In this document: one piece after another, positions 9,801 through 22,400 of the stretch
How positions within the stretch are numbered: position 1 is the first letter of the stretch
Layout: every line of letters begins with the position of its first letter
Assembly (NCBI GenBank): GCA_913045135.1
Contig: CAJWQD010000001.1
Coordinates: 62,001-126,000, forward strand
DNA: 64,000 bases
From: an uncultured Flammeovirgaceae bacterium
GTDB lineage: Bacteria > Bacteroidota > Bacteroidia > Cytophagales > Cyclobacteriaceae
Direction of reading: 5' to 3'
Program-made: the position numbers and the translations under genes
Notes under the pieces: generated by a model
What the model saw: only the letters and a program-made list of their open reading frames with translations
Database searches by the model: none
Told to the model about the DNA's origin: nothing

Positions 9801-10161
9801 AACGATAAATGATGTGGTTAGCTTAACTGCATCTGATGCTAATAATTGTAATGAAACTATTACTGTCAACTTATTAATTGATTATGTTGCGCCTAGGAAA
9901 AGCTTCTCTCCCAATGGAGATGGTTTTGGATTTGATTGCTGGGAAATTCGTAATGCAGCTGATATGATTGATTGTACCATATATATTTTTAATGAGATGG
10001 GCAAGGAAATTTGGTCAGGTAGTGAGTTCGTTGATGATTGCATTTGGGATGGAAATACCTACACCAGTAGCGAAGCCCCAGAAGGCATCTATTATTATAC
10101 TATCTCTTGCGATGCCACATCTGTATTCCAACCCAGCGGTGCCATTCTTCTGGCAAGATGA
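6829..10161 (+). CDS. Secreted T9SS cargo: IPT/TIG domain, FG-GAP/VCBS repeats, Ig-like repeats, type-B T9SS C-terminal sorting domain
   Basis: 1110 aa, ATGA overlap with previous gene. Repeated Ca-binding-like motifs DFDDDGKND, DLDGDGKPD, DLNQDGKLD, DINGDGKVD, DLNMDGKPD; C-terminal 'PRKSFSPNGDGFGFDCWEIRNAADMIDCTIYIFNEMGKEIWSG...WDGNTYTSSEAPEGIYYYTISC'. Confidence 0.85.
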   Translation: MMRIFSVFSLFFIISSHAVGQTVPYISSVSPLSATPTEIVTISGSSLNGSEVFFGTVKGNIISNSDGLIEVEVPSGASYGPVSVHNNNGVAVSSSYFLPNWGGNISNTTDYPFNAVNSIAVGEQYIYDLCLCDFDDDGKNDFVVASKENLDAAFASRVVYRNTTATPGATPSFTKSLSLGAQPAFHVDCGDLDGDGKPDLVVTQSAEGSEARNVEVYLNTSSPGNISFDINNILELILNRRDTLIRPPAEIAIDDLNQDGKLDLVISNDQYNDIDIFKNTSTQGALSFENPILLNFTQLSAGEAARGLKIADLNNDDLPEVIVSSFGKSDVFYFNNISTADAINFNEEIRLISTEADQIQAIEVADLDSDGFMEIIASDGTTNLGELIIFPNNTIEAGSEIVIGSRLEFESKLFPFGLSVGDINGDGKVDIAMGILEAGETNIDLFLNSSSAEGSFTFENQSLDMGLINNRNLEIGDLNMDGKPDIAVVSKSSIGTLSEISIADNAGCLTPVINPVNSSYCTGVEFFVTASPATGTVFNWEVSTNNGTSFSPDASSTSNSLDISGYNGDLQVRVTAAIGACSKLSEIVNVGSSNSGDPGTPNIVVTPTTVCLGSDFALSSSIVADNYIWSGPNDFSSTDAAPSFENANSVLAGTYYLTIANTGGCSGQTTSKIIEIDLGPPSTIVNNGNDNFCEGLTTELAISTYDGFTYQWNLNGTPINGATAGTYQANTTGTYSVSTTETATSCVATGKTYSVTQIAKPIFNIDGVSATCVDLNRIFEASVDSTNTTFTNTYSWSYANSAGTTTDSTSLATTDTLSFSQAGNYVVKLTTGYEEIINCESSTTKAVVVTTVPTFTIDTPEGIEKCPSDSLLLELPNNLASYLWSDSSTNYNTYGQIDRYNDSNPKVYTVTWTDSAGCSDTSSVTINNYYDSNIEITSSLGDIIEGTLTVPEPTGFLTAIPLTASGGSNYLWGPTNIVSDTSATDVKIYPKTINDVVSLTASDANNCNETITVNLLIDYVAPRKSFSPNGDGFGFDCWEIRNAADMIDCTIYIFNEMGKEIWSGSEFVDDCIWDGNTYTSSEAPEGIYYYTISCDATSVFQPSGAILLAR

Positions 10162-10395
10162 ACCTATCAAATATTAAATGATTTGCTCTTTCTAATTTGG
10201 ATGTGAGAGAATATTTTCTAATCAAAAATTAATTTATAATTCAAATCCCCGTTAAATAATTACTTTTGACAAAAAAGTAATAAGTTCTACAGATAAAGTA
10301 TATTTTAAAATTATCGACTGGGTTACTTACCCATTTCAAATAGAATAAAAAAAATATATGTCTTAACACATTTAGTGAGTTATTTTAAAGTGCTT

Positions 10396-10403
10396 TACCT
10401 TTG
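10396..10403 (+). promoter_or_regulatory. Candidate -7 element TACCTTTG upstream of the giant adhesin
   Basis: Exact TAnnTTTG; 6 nt before ATG 10410. A second exact match TACTTTTG lies at 10261-10268. Confidence 0.3.
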
Positions 10404-10409
10404 TTAACA

Positions 10410-13400
10410 ATGGTTATTTTTGAAAAAAAAATTAAATACGCGAAACACTTTTCACGCTATTTATTTTTCATTTTTGTTTTATTTTTTTCCTACCAAGCCG
10501 CTGGACAAGATATTTGTCAAGGAGATGCCAATGACCTTTCGATTGATGATCTCAGTTTGACTTGGACATCAGCCTCTCAAACTGCGAATAGTCACGGCCA
10601 GCCTTTTGTAGCGGATCTAGATAACGATGGTATTCCAGAAGTCATCGTCACAAACAAGGAAAATGGTACTTTAAATATCATAGATGGAGTTGGGGACGGT
10701 ACTGGTTTCAATAATTATGATGCCATTGCAGCTAGTGCCGCTATCAATCTAGGATTTACTCCATACAATACAGTTGCCATAGCAAATCTTGGTATAGGAT
10801 CGCATGCCAGTATCGTTGTTGCGGGTTATGAAGGGTCACTTGCAACTCCTGATCATAAATTAAGTCTATGGAGCTTTAATGGTGCAATAATGGAAGAGTC
10901 TTGGAAAATTGATATTGAGTCTGTTACTGGATCCAATAAGTTTCCAGGAACGGTAGGCATTGCAGATTTTGGAGACGGTAATGCACGAATTTATTTTGCT
11001 AATGTCATATTAAACTCAAACGGTACAATTTATGCTCAAGGCACTGATACCGATTGGCCAGTAACAATTGGGCATGGATCTCTTGCTCTAGATGTCTTGG
11101 GTGATGCTAATTTGGAACTTATCACAGGCGGAAAAATATGGACTGTAAGCTCAGGCAACCTAACCTTAGCACAGGATGTAAATGGTGTTATTGACCAAGA
11201 TCCAAGTATAGTTGGCGATTATTACATCAAAACGTGGAGTAATGCTGGAATTATAGAATCAAGAGTAATGATTTCAGCTGCTGATTATGATCTTGACGGA
11301 GATATTGATTTAATATTTCCCGGAGCAATAGGTAGTAGTGGAACGGACGCGACGGGTGTATTTCTTTGGGATCCTACTGATAGCTTAATTGATGTATTCA
11401 AACCCACAAATAATCATTCCAGAGGCACCGGTAGGATTGCTATAGGAGACACTGATGGAGATGGCGAAATGAATGCCTTATTTGTTAGTGGTAACTCACT
11501 CTACAAACTGGATGAAAATTTACAGCAACAATGGATTTTTACCATCACAGAAGGTGACGGAACAGGTTACAGTGGGGTAACTTTATTTGACTTTAATGGA
11601 GATGGTGAATCAGAAATTCTCGTCAGAGATCGTGAATTCTTCAAAACTTTTCGAGACCTTGGCACAACGGCACAAACAATTTTAGAGGCTCCGTGTAAAT
11701 CCTTTACCATGGAGGAGTATCCCGTTGTTGCTGATGTTAATAATGACGGTCAGGCAGAAATTTGTTTCTCATGCCTTGCCGATGATGCCATAGATGCGAC
11801 GGATAACGATTTAGAAACTGTCAACACACCTTTAGGACATATCAGGGTATACGGCGCTTCGAGTGGATCTCGGTGGCAACCAACTCGAGGAGTTTGGAAT
11901 CAGCATGCTTATTTGAATGTTAATATAGGTGATGACTTATCCGTTCCTGCCGGTCAAAATTTACTCTCCACTGCCAGTACTGATTGTTATGACGGAATAA
12001 CTGGTACTCAAAATAAGCCGCTTAATATGTTTATGAGCCAAGCTCCCTTGAGAGGAGCCGACGGATGTCCTTCTTTTCTTCTACCCGATTTAACTATCGG
12101 TAGTCTCAGTGCCACCACCGCAGGATGCCCTGATACAGACTTAGACTTGACTTTTACCATAACAAATGAAGGTGACTTAACCGTCAGTGGTATTTTGCCT
12201 GTCACTTTTTATTCAAAAAATCCCACTGACGCCAGTGCTACGAGATTAAATACCAGCACTGTTCAAATCTCATCAATGGCCAAGAATGAGAGCGCCGACT
12301 TCACAAGGACGGTAACAGGTTTAGGTATCAACAATTTTGACTGGGATAATGATAATTTATTTGCTGTAATTAACGAAAGTGGAGCTATTCCTCCTATCTC
12401 CTATGCTGCTTCCCTGATACCAGAATGTGATGTTTCAAATAATGCAGCATCATTAAATGTAGATTACTCAAATTTTCAGTTGTCACCAGATACAACTATA
12501 GCATCTACACTTACTTTAATTAAGGTTTCGGACAATAACAAATGTGATGACGCAAAACCTAATAATGGAGAGGTTCAAGTTTACTATGATGGATCTATTG
12601 GTGGATCAATCGAAACGATATACAACGAAAATTTCGAAGACAACAGCATTAGTAATTTAAACTCAGCAAACTTATCTGACCCATCACGTAATTGGTCTGC
12701 ATCTGGAGGTAATACCAGCGCAATAACTGACCGTTGGGGAGTTGGCGCGGGCAGGCAAACAAGTGGCAAAACATTCATCGTTAATAACGGCACTAATGTT
12801 GTCACATTAGAGTCAAAATCAATTGATATAACTTCTTATACAGGAGTTACAATTGATATAGATGCTTACACCAATAATACATTAGAAGTAAGCGGTGCAG
12901 GACAAGATAAAATAGAAGTCTACTATTCAATAGATGGCGATAGTTATGTTAAAATTTCTACAGGAACCTCTTTAATCGGCTCTTTTTCATATAAGCACAT
13001 TAACCAGGCTGGATTGAGCGGTAGTACTTTGAGAGTCAAAATTGAAATCAGCAATAATGATGTTTCAGAATATACAGAGATTGATAATATTACCGTCACA
13101 GGATTTTCTCCTGCCGTCAACGCTCAACATACAGAAAGTTCTGGTTTTGAATTCCTATGGTATCCAGGTGATGTTGCATCGCAAGGAGCAAATTTTACCA
13201 ATAATGCTGTTGTTCATACGGGAAGCACCTTTACTGGGATGGCAGAGGGAACTTACACCGTTAGGGGCAGGTATCTAAGTGGAAGTTGTTTTTCTGATGC
13301 ATTGGACGTAGAAATAAACAAGACGTCAATTGCTAATTTTAGCCTTACAGGTTGGGAAGCAGCTCCACTCACAGATTGCTTAACTCCAGATGGAATTGCC

Positions 13401-16400
13401 CAGGCAGGAGTAGGACTCGACAGCTCAATAACCACTAATTATGATTTCACTTGGTATCTCAGCTCAGAGGGAGTAACACCACTTGGAAAAGGCGTTCAAT
13501 TGGCCAACCGGACAGATGGGGCATATAAGCTCGTAGGGGTAAGTACCATTACTGGATGTAGTCAGACCAAAGATAATATTAACATAACAACAGCCCAAAC
13601 ATTACCTGATCAACCTAATATCACAGTTACAAATGTTTTGAGTTGTGATGATCCCAATACTGGCCAACTTGTAGCCAGCATTCCACCAGACGGAAATGAT
13701 TACCGCTTCAGATGGTCTAGTGGTCGTTTAGCAAAGCCTACTGCCGATTATAACGAAGATATCAGTGTAGTTGGTGATACCTATGCTAACATACCCGCAG
13801 GGCCCTACACCGTGGTAACTGTTAATACGGTAACGGGCTGTGAGTCAAGACAACTTGTAACAGAGGTTGGTCCTCCGGATAACTACCCCACCCCGGAATT
13901 AATACTAAATAATGAAAACACAAGCTGTGCTGGAAATGGGCAAATTACTGCGAGATTTGGAGATGGATCTTCTGACTGGGATCTAGCCGCTCATACTTTT
14001 GAATTTTTTGATGCAAACAATACATTATTAGCCAGCAAGCTAGGTAGTGTAGGAGTTGCAGGATCATCTACAGACAATGTAGCAAGTGAATTATTAGATA
14101 GACTGCATACAGTCAAAGTGACCCACATAGCCTCAGGATGTATAGCTACAGATACAATTACCGTACCTGAAAACATCTCTTTGCCCGAATTTAATTTCTC
14201 CCAAGTTAACCAAGACACTGATGATAATAATGTCATTGACAGGTGTGAAAGCACCACAAATTTAGCATTAGCCGGCACCGCAACTGGGTCTTCGCAATCC
14301 AATACACCTGGGGATACTCCCTCAAAAGTGAATGATGGAACATTAATTGGTCATTTTCATTCTGGAACAATTAACACAATTGATGGAGAGGCTGTTCAAA
14401 AAACAAATGAGTGGGTCGAAATCGACCTGGGAACTGTCTCTAACATCTCTGATATATTGATATGGCCGTCAATGCACTGTGGTACTTGTCTAGGCAGAAT
14501 AGAAAATGTTGAAGTCATGATATCCTCTGAACCCTACACCGATGGAAATGGAGATCCTCTCGGGCGAGATGTAGCTGGATTTACCGCAGCGCGGCAGAAT
14601 TCATCATACAGCTATAATATTGGAAATGATTATAACAATGTGGCCTCTAATGCATTTGAAAGTATAATTACCATTGAAGCAGAGACCACAGGTCGATACG
14701 TTCGAGTACAAAAATCAGGTACTAACCCTAATGGAAACACATTAAATATAGTAGAAATACAAGTTTTTGAATCTTGTAACAATGGCATCGAGGCAGCTAC
14801 TATCCACAAATCCAGCTGTGCAGGTGCAGATAATAACGGAGCCATTGACTTAACAGCATTGGTAGATCCTACCTCAGGCACCATCTACAACTATTCACTC
14901 TATGATGGAAATGACACTTCCTCTCCGAGTGCCAATGTCACTGGAGCCACATCTGGTATTTTCACCGGACTTGATGCAGGCACTTATACTGTGGTAGCCC
15001 AAGAGCAAAATGGATCGTGTAGTACCTCACAAAGAGTCCTGACAATATTAGAAAAAGAGGATAAACCCTATTTACAAAATACATACATCCATGACTCAGG
15101 ATGTACTGATAGAGGCACTGGATCCGTTTTCGATATCACCGCTAGAATGATGGCTTCAGAAGAGCCAAGTTCATACACTTTTGAGCTCTTCAGTTCTACA
15201 GACAATAGTTTTTTGGAGGCAGACCGCATAGGCACGGCACAAACTATAACAGATGGTAGCGCTGGTTATTCTTTTGGTTCCCTAGTAGATGGTACTTACA
15301 CGCTACGGGTAACAAATGATGATAATGGCTGTGCCACGATCGAGTATGTGATAATCGATGATATTTCCGTCAATCCAATAATAGAAACAGACGAGTTGTC
15401 AGATAATACAGGTTGTAATCCTTACAACGGAACCGTTTTTATTTCGGAAGTTGATGGAAACACAGGAACTGATCTTCAAGATAACTATACCTTTTCATGG
15501 GTATCGAGTGATGGTACTGATGTAACTCCCGCAAGCAATACAAATGTACCAAGTAGCTTAATAGGCGATACTTACACAGTAACTGTTACCAGTGTTATCA
15601 CGGGATGTACGTTAGAAAAAGATTATGTTATAAGAGATAATGAAATATATCCGAGCCTAGATGTGGTGCAAATTAGACCCAATACCGCCTGCGTCATCAA
15701 TCAAGGGACTGGTATGCACTTCGATGGAAGTAACGATTATATTGCTCTTCCACAGCAATATAATACTCCACTAAATTCATTTACAGCAGAATGTTGGTTT
15801 AAAACTACTGATAATCGAGGAAGATGGTCCTCTAATTGGGCACTAATTGATTTTGATCGAAGTGAATTTTATAATGTTTTTGTAAGAAATGATGGACGTC
15901 TTGGATTTTCTTCAAGACAGGGAGGTTCTTGGAGAGATCTCGTTGGTTCAACAAGCAACCTTAATGATGGAAGGTGGCATCATGTGGCCGCTGTTTATGA
16001 TGGGACAGACAAAATTATTTACCTAGATGGCGTGGAGGATGCAAGACATGTAAATGCTCATGGTGGCCAGGCAATCGGAGTTGGAAAGCAAAATCGTTTT
16101 GGATTTTTAGGTGATGGCTCTGAGGCAAATAGATTTAATGGAAGAAGAAACCGTCAAATATATGGAGGAGCAATAGATGAAGTTCGAATTTGGAATACTG
16201 TAAGAACACCAGCTGAAATTCAAGAAAATTTGAATCAAACGGTAGCACCCTCTTCGGCTGGATTATGGGCCTACTACAGGTTAGATGAAGGAGTATCTGA
16301 AACCAACAATACACTGCTAGGCAATACGATTGTTGATAGTGGACCCAACGGATTCAACGGAACCCTCATAAACTCAGCTAAAAATGGATCTTTGAGTAAT

Positions 16401-19400
16401 TGGGTAGAAGGAAATATTGTGACCGAGGCCCTTGGAGATGGAATTGGCAGTGCTACAGTGACAGAAGATGGTGTCATTTATGATGGCTCCAGTGATAACT
16501 ACAACTTTACTTGGTATGGAGAAAATCCAGCTGCAAATCCCGGTACTCCGGTCATAAGAAATATTGGAAGACCAACGGATTTGGGAAATGCTGACTATTG
16601 GATCCAAGCAACCAATGCAGCAACAAGTTGTCAATCCACTGTTCGTCAGGTGACCATTGGTCATGTTCCTACTCCACCAGTCATTTCATTAAACGATAGT
16701 AGTTCCAACACAAGTTGCGATCCTTCAAATTGGACAGGCTCTATTACCGTAGACGTCACCTTAGATGGAATAGATGAAAATGAAGATGATTATACCTTTT
16801 TTTGGGAAGTAGATCTTCCCACAGATCTCAGCGCTGAAGGTTTTGTCCTACTGGGAGACTATACTGAGGATGATAAAACCCATAGGTATTTTCTCTACAC
16901 CAGAGGAATAGAGGAGTGGGAGAATGCAAGAGATCGTGCTGAGACGTTAGACGGATATATGTTTATCCCAAATTCCTGGGCTGAACAAGTCTGGGTGGCT
17001 GATAGAGTTAGTGCCGCAGGTGGTTTAAATGCCTGGATAGGACTCAATGATATGGTTATAGATGGAGAATGGGAGGATGTACTTGGTAACCCACTGGGAG
17101 TCGGTGCAGGTGGCGGTTTTGTTGCTGATCCAAGTATTGACCTTTCAAAATGGCCTAGAAATAATAGATTGGCTTGGAGTGGTAATAATGAACCAAATAA
17201 TCTAGGAAATGAAGACTTTGCCCATTTTTGGGGAAGTGGCAGAAGATATTGGAATGACATCGGGGGATCTAACGCAAGACATGGACGTCAGCGTTTGGTA
17301 TTGGAGATACCCGTCCCTACGGGTACTTCAAATAAACTAGATAGCATACCAGCTGGAAATTACACGGTTACAACGGTTGGTCCCAATGGTTGCGAGAGTG
17401 ATCCTTTTTCGGTAGAAATCCATGATGATTTACCCGTAATTGATGTAGGGTTTAGATATAAATTAGACCAAACTATTTGTGATAATACTAAAAATGGTAC
17501 TTATTCTGATAGAAATGGGGGTATTACAATTTTTCCAACCATTGACGGAGTTGGTGTTACCAACTGGGCTTTACCAGCCAATGGAGGAAGAATCTCCATG
17601 TCTTCCACAGTCGTTGGTAAAGAGGGACGATATGCAATAGATAATGATACCGATGGCGCATATGATATAGATTCGGTTGATATTGCAGAAACGGAGGGTA
17701 CCTCAGACCATGATTACATAGATATTATATTATCATCATCAAAATCTATCTCTGATATAGTGATATGGAACGTGGAGGATATGCACAGTCGGAGATTGGA
17801 AAATGTGCAAGTAATGATATCTAACAGTCCATTCCCGGCAGGAACTACCTTAGCTGATTTTGACGCAGCCAAGGCCAATAGTCTAACCATTGGTGGTCGG
17901 GCCGGTGGGCTGAATCTCAGTGATCTTGGTCCGGTAATACCTGAAAATATTCCTAACCCCGAGCAAGCTTTAGGGATTTCAAGATCTAACTACCGCAATG
18001 CGCAAATAGAGATTAATCAAACAGCTCAGTATATTAGAATTCAAAAATCTGGAACAAATCCTGGTGGAAACAAATTAAGCATTGCTGAAATTCAAGTTTA
18101 CGACACTCAGAGAAATTTTGAGTTTGAGGTTCAAACAGATGTCGGAGTAGTTTTAGATGCGAGAGGAATGTCAGGAGGTAACTATTCAAATGTCAGGTAT
18201 AAAACTAGAGGACCCATTACCACTGTAACAGGTTTACCGTCTGGTAGCTATAGAGTGAATCTCACAGATGCTGAAGTTTCTCTTTGTAGCAACCTATACC
18301 CCGAGATAGGTTCTTTTCAAATTCAATCAGATAATAGTGATGTACCTGTAATCGATGCAGTGGCGATGCAAGCAGCACATACCGCTAACACCTCATGTGC
18401 AACTCCAAACGGAGAGGCAGACGCAACTGAGTTTGTAAGAGGGGGTTATGGAAGCTTTAGCTATTCTTGGACTTATGCTGGAATTGAGGTAGACACAGAC
18501 GCCATTTTGGATGGTGTGGAAGGTGGTAATTATGGTCTTACGGTGACAGATCGATTAACTGGGTGCGAAGTAAGTACCAGCATCACAATTGATGATGATG
18601 CTGCGATAGTAGCCGCAGTGGAAAGTAACTTACAGCACAATACCGTTTGCGATCCGAATGAAAATGACCCAGCAGCCCCTGATGCGAATGGTAGTGTTAC
18701 CTTTAACCCAACGACCGATGGAAGCAGCTCTGGCGATTATAATTTCGAGCTTAAGACAGCCGCAGGATCTGTTACTACTACCAACGCAATAGGTTTAGAT
18801 GGTATAAATGACTATATGAGTACCAATCTTAAACTTAGCAATATGGCAAATTTTACTATGGAGGGTTGGGTATATCCTTATGTAGGTGGCTCGAGAAAAG
18901 GGTTTTTTGGTAATAATAATACTATTGAATTTGGATTTAATGGGAGTACAACAATAGCCGCTTGGACGCAAAAAAAGGGAACTATCTCATGGAATTTTAA
19001 TAATGCTACTTTCCCTTTAAGTGAGTGGCATCATGTTGCACTAGTTGGAACTCCGACTTCAACTAGGATGTATGTTGATGGAGTTCAAAGAGGCGCTAAA
19101 ACTTTTGGAAATATCGGAAATTATGGAAACGCGGGTTCAAGTTTTAATTTCAATATAGGGGGAGCAGTATGGGATGCAGGTGGTAATCATGTCAAACAAA
19201 AATTTGATGATGTGCGAGTTTGGAATGTCGCTAAAACGCAAGTGGAGCTACAAGCTGCGATGAATATGGAGCTAGTAGGAAACGAAGCTGGATTAATTGG
19301 ATATTGGAAATTTGATGAGGGAGCTGCGGGAGGTAATAACACGGGTTTACCTTCAAGCATTGAAGATAGTTCACCAAATGACAATACAGGTACTTTAGTC

Positions 19401-22400
19401 AACTCTGCAAAGAGCGGATCAAGTAGTAATTGGTTAGAAGGAAAAATACAGAGGAGCGTTGATCCAACCATTCCTGGCACAGGAGGAGATGAACAATACA
19501 GTGATGTAAGATATACCACCTCGGGACCAAGCACTACAGTTACAGGACTTCCTGAAGGAGATTATGTAATGACAGTGACCGATGCGGTTACCGGATGTAC
19601 CGATGAATATAATTTTACTATCCTGAGTCAACCCAATGTAAATTTTACCAATTTTGATTTAATAACTTCCATTACAACGACTCCAGACACCCAGTGTAAT
19701 GGAGATAATGGAAGCATTTCTTTAAATTTTGATGCCCTTAATGTTGCCCCAGTACTTGGATCCGGCAGTTACACAGTAAAATATTATGAAGGAAATACAG
19801 CAACCGCTCCTGCTGCTGGAGACACGAGTATGTCAGAAAACGGTATTGCCTTTGCCAATCTCTCCGGGAACGGAGATGGAGCAAGCGATGGGGTATATAC
19901 AGTAATAGTGTTCGATGATGAAACAGGCTGTGCTACCATGCAAAGAACACTCACCATTGAATTTGAACCAGATAGGCCCAACTTCACTCCAGTAGCCAAA
20001 GGTGATGCCTCAAGTCCTACTCATGATAATTCAGTTTGTGATATTACGTTGACTGGAGGAACTTATAACGGGCAAATTACCATCAATCCAGATTTAATTG
20101 GTACGGAAGCGGATTATACTTATGAGTGGTTCAATGGGGCTGGAACCTCTACCCCTACCACCTACACTGCTAACAATAATGTATTATCTAATGCACCTGG
20201 GGGTACCTATACTTTGAAAATAACAAGTTTACTCAATGACTGTGATACCACCATCAATTTTACCCTTGAGAACGATTTTACTTCAATGACTCTTAATGGA
20301 ACCGTATCAGATATGAGTGTTTGTGAGGGTAATGTCCTTTATCCAAATGGAGGCATAGATGTTGTCGTGGATGGTGGCTCTGGAAATTATACTTACAAAT
20401 GGTTTTACGGATCAGGTGCTGATAATACAAAACAACTTAATGATGCAGCCACAATATTTGCTCAAAAAGGTACAGCGGGTGTTTCTGCTCAAAACGTATC
20501 AGGATCTACTACAGCAAACATCTCATTCATAAACGGAAATGGTAATCCCGGAACAATGCAATATACTCTGCAAGTATTAGATGTTGACCGGGGTTGTTAT
20601 GAAACTGGGACCTATGCGGTGGGTGTAGAAGATCCAGGGCTTAGCGTTTCCGCAACGGTACTTGCTGATAATTTTTCTTGTGATGCGGCAAATCCAACAG
20701 GAAGTGTGGGTATTAGTTCAAGTTTAGGCGCTGTTACGCCCCAGTTTGAATGGTATATCGGTGTGGGAACGGGTGGAGGCCAAGTAGGTGCAACAGCAAT
20801 AGTTGAAGATTTAGCTGATGGCATATATACAGTTAAATATATTGATGGATCAACTAACTGCTTTGTTACTGATCAGGTAACTATCGGAGACTATACCCCA
20901 ACGGTATCTGCGAGCAGCACTAGTAATACCGCTCAAACCCAATGTAATCCAGCCAATGGCACAGCTACGGTGGTTCCAGCAATTAGTTTTATCAATAATG
21001 CTAATAGTGCCACGGAAAATCCCGACGATGGTTGGACTACTGGAGACTACACATATCAGTGGTATTTAGGACTTGATTTATCTACCCCCCTAGTCAATGG
21101 TGTAGACCCTGGCAATGGCAGCACACCCGCAAATGTGACTTTAGCTACAGCAACAGGGCTAGCAGAGGATAACTATACAGTAGAAATTACTGAAACAAAC
21201 AGTGGATGTAGTCAGCAAGTACTGGTCACCGTAGCAGATGGCATTTCAGCTGGAGCTCCTGATATCGCATTTCAAGTAGAAGATTTACCTGCATCGTGTG
21301 TAGCTGTTGGAGAATTTTCAACGAGGTTGGCATCTAACCCAACTGGCAATACTTTTGCTTTTGAATTTTATGAGGGTGCCCAAGATCATACTTTAGATGC
21401 GGTGGGAACAGGACTCACCACAGGGGACCAGCTGGTAGGAAATCCTGGTCAAGCCATCACAGTAGTTGCTAATAACATTGCAGCCATAAACGGAACATGG
21501 TCTGACAACTCCATTGCCGATGTTATGTCTAAACCTTATACTATCGTGGTTACAGATCAAACGACGGGATGTAGATATCAAGAGTATTTTAGCTTGGGCT
21601 ATGCCGGTCAACAAACTACTACAACTTTGACTGTGGAAAATGTTGATGAATGCCCAGACAACGGAGTAGCAAGAGTAGGATTAGCAGATTATGTAGATAG
21701 TACCAGTGTAGCATCTATTGCCTCCACCTCTGGTTTTAATGCTAATCAATTTGATGATATTAGTCAGTACATCCTTTACCTCTACTCAGGTACTGGTGTA
21801 CCAGCAGATCAAGAAGCTCCTTATGTGGTAGATGGTCTTACCTTCCCTTTCTTGTATGATGGATCCACTGGAATCGTAAGTGATGGTGATGGAAATGTCC
21901 TTGGAGGTCTTCAAGCAGGTCCTGGAGTAAGGCTCAACGCGGGAGAATCTGCAGAGTTTCGAGGATTACCTGCCGGCGATTATATCGCTATTGCAAGGGA
22001 AAAATTGAACGTAGCATGGCAAGTGGGAGTCACTGATAGATGCTGGTCCGCAGTATCTTTTGACAAGGAATTAATTGATCTCGCCTATGCGCCGATCCTA
22101 AATGCAGCACCTGTGATCACTTCAAACACAAATTGCGATGTAACTCTAGCAGATGGTGGTAACGGACAATTATCCATTACCGTAAAAGAAAATCCCGCTG
22201 AAAATCTAAATGATGCTGCAGACCAGCAGCCAGCCGGTTACATATTTACATGGAAAAACGCCAGTGATGTTACGGTGAAAACAGAAACAAAAAAAACAGA
22301 AATAGCTACCTCTACCACTGATGCCAATTTAGTGCCTGGCACCTATACAGTTACAATCGAAAGAGCATTGCAGGTTTACAATATGACTTATGTAGGTGTT

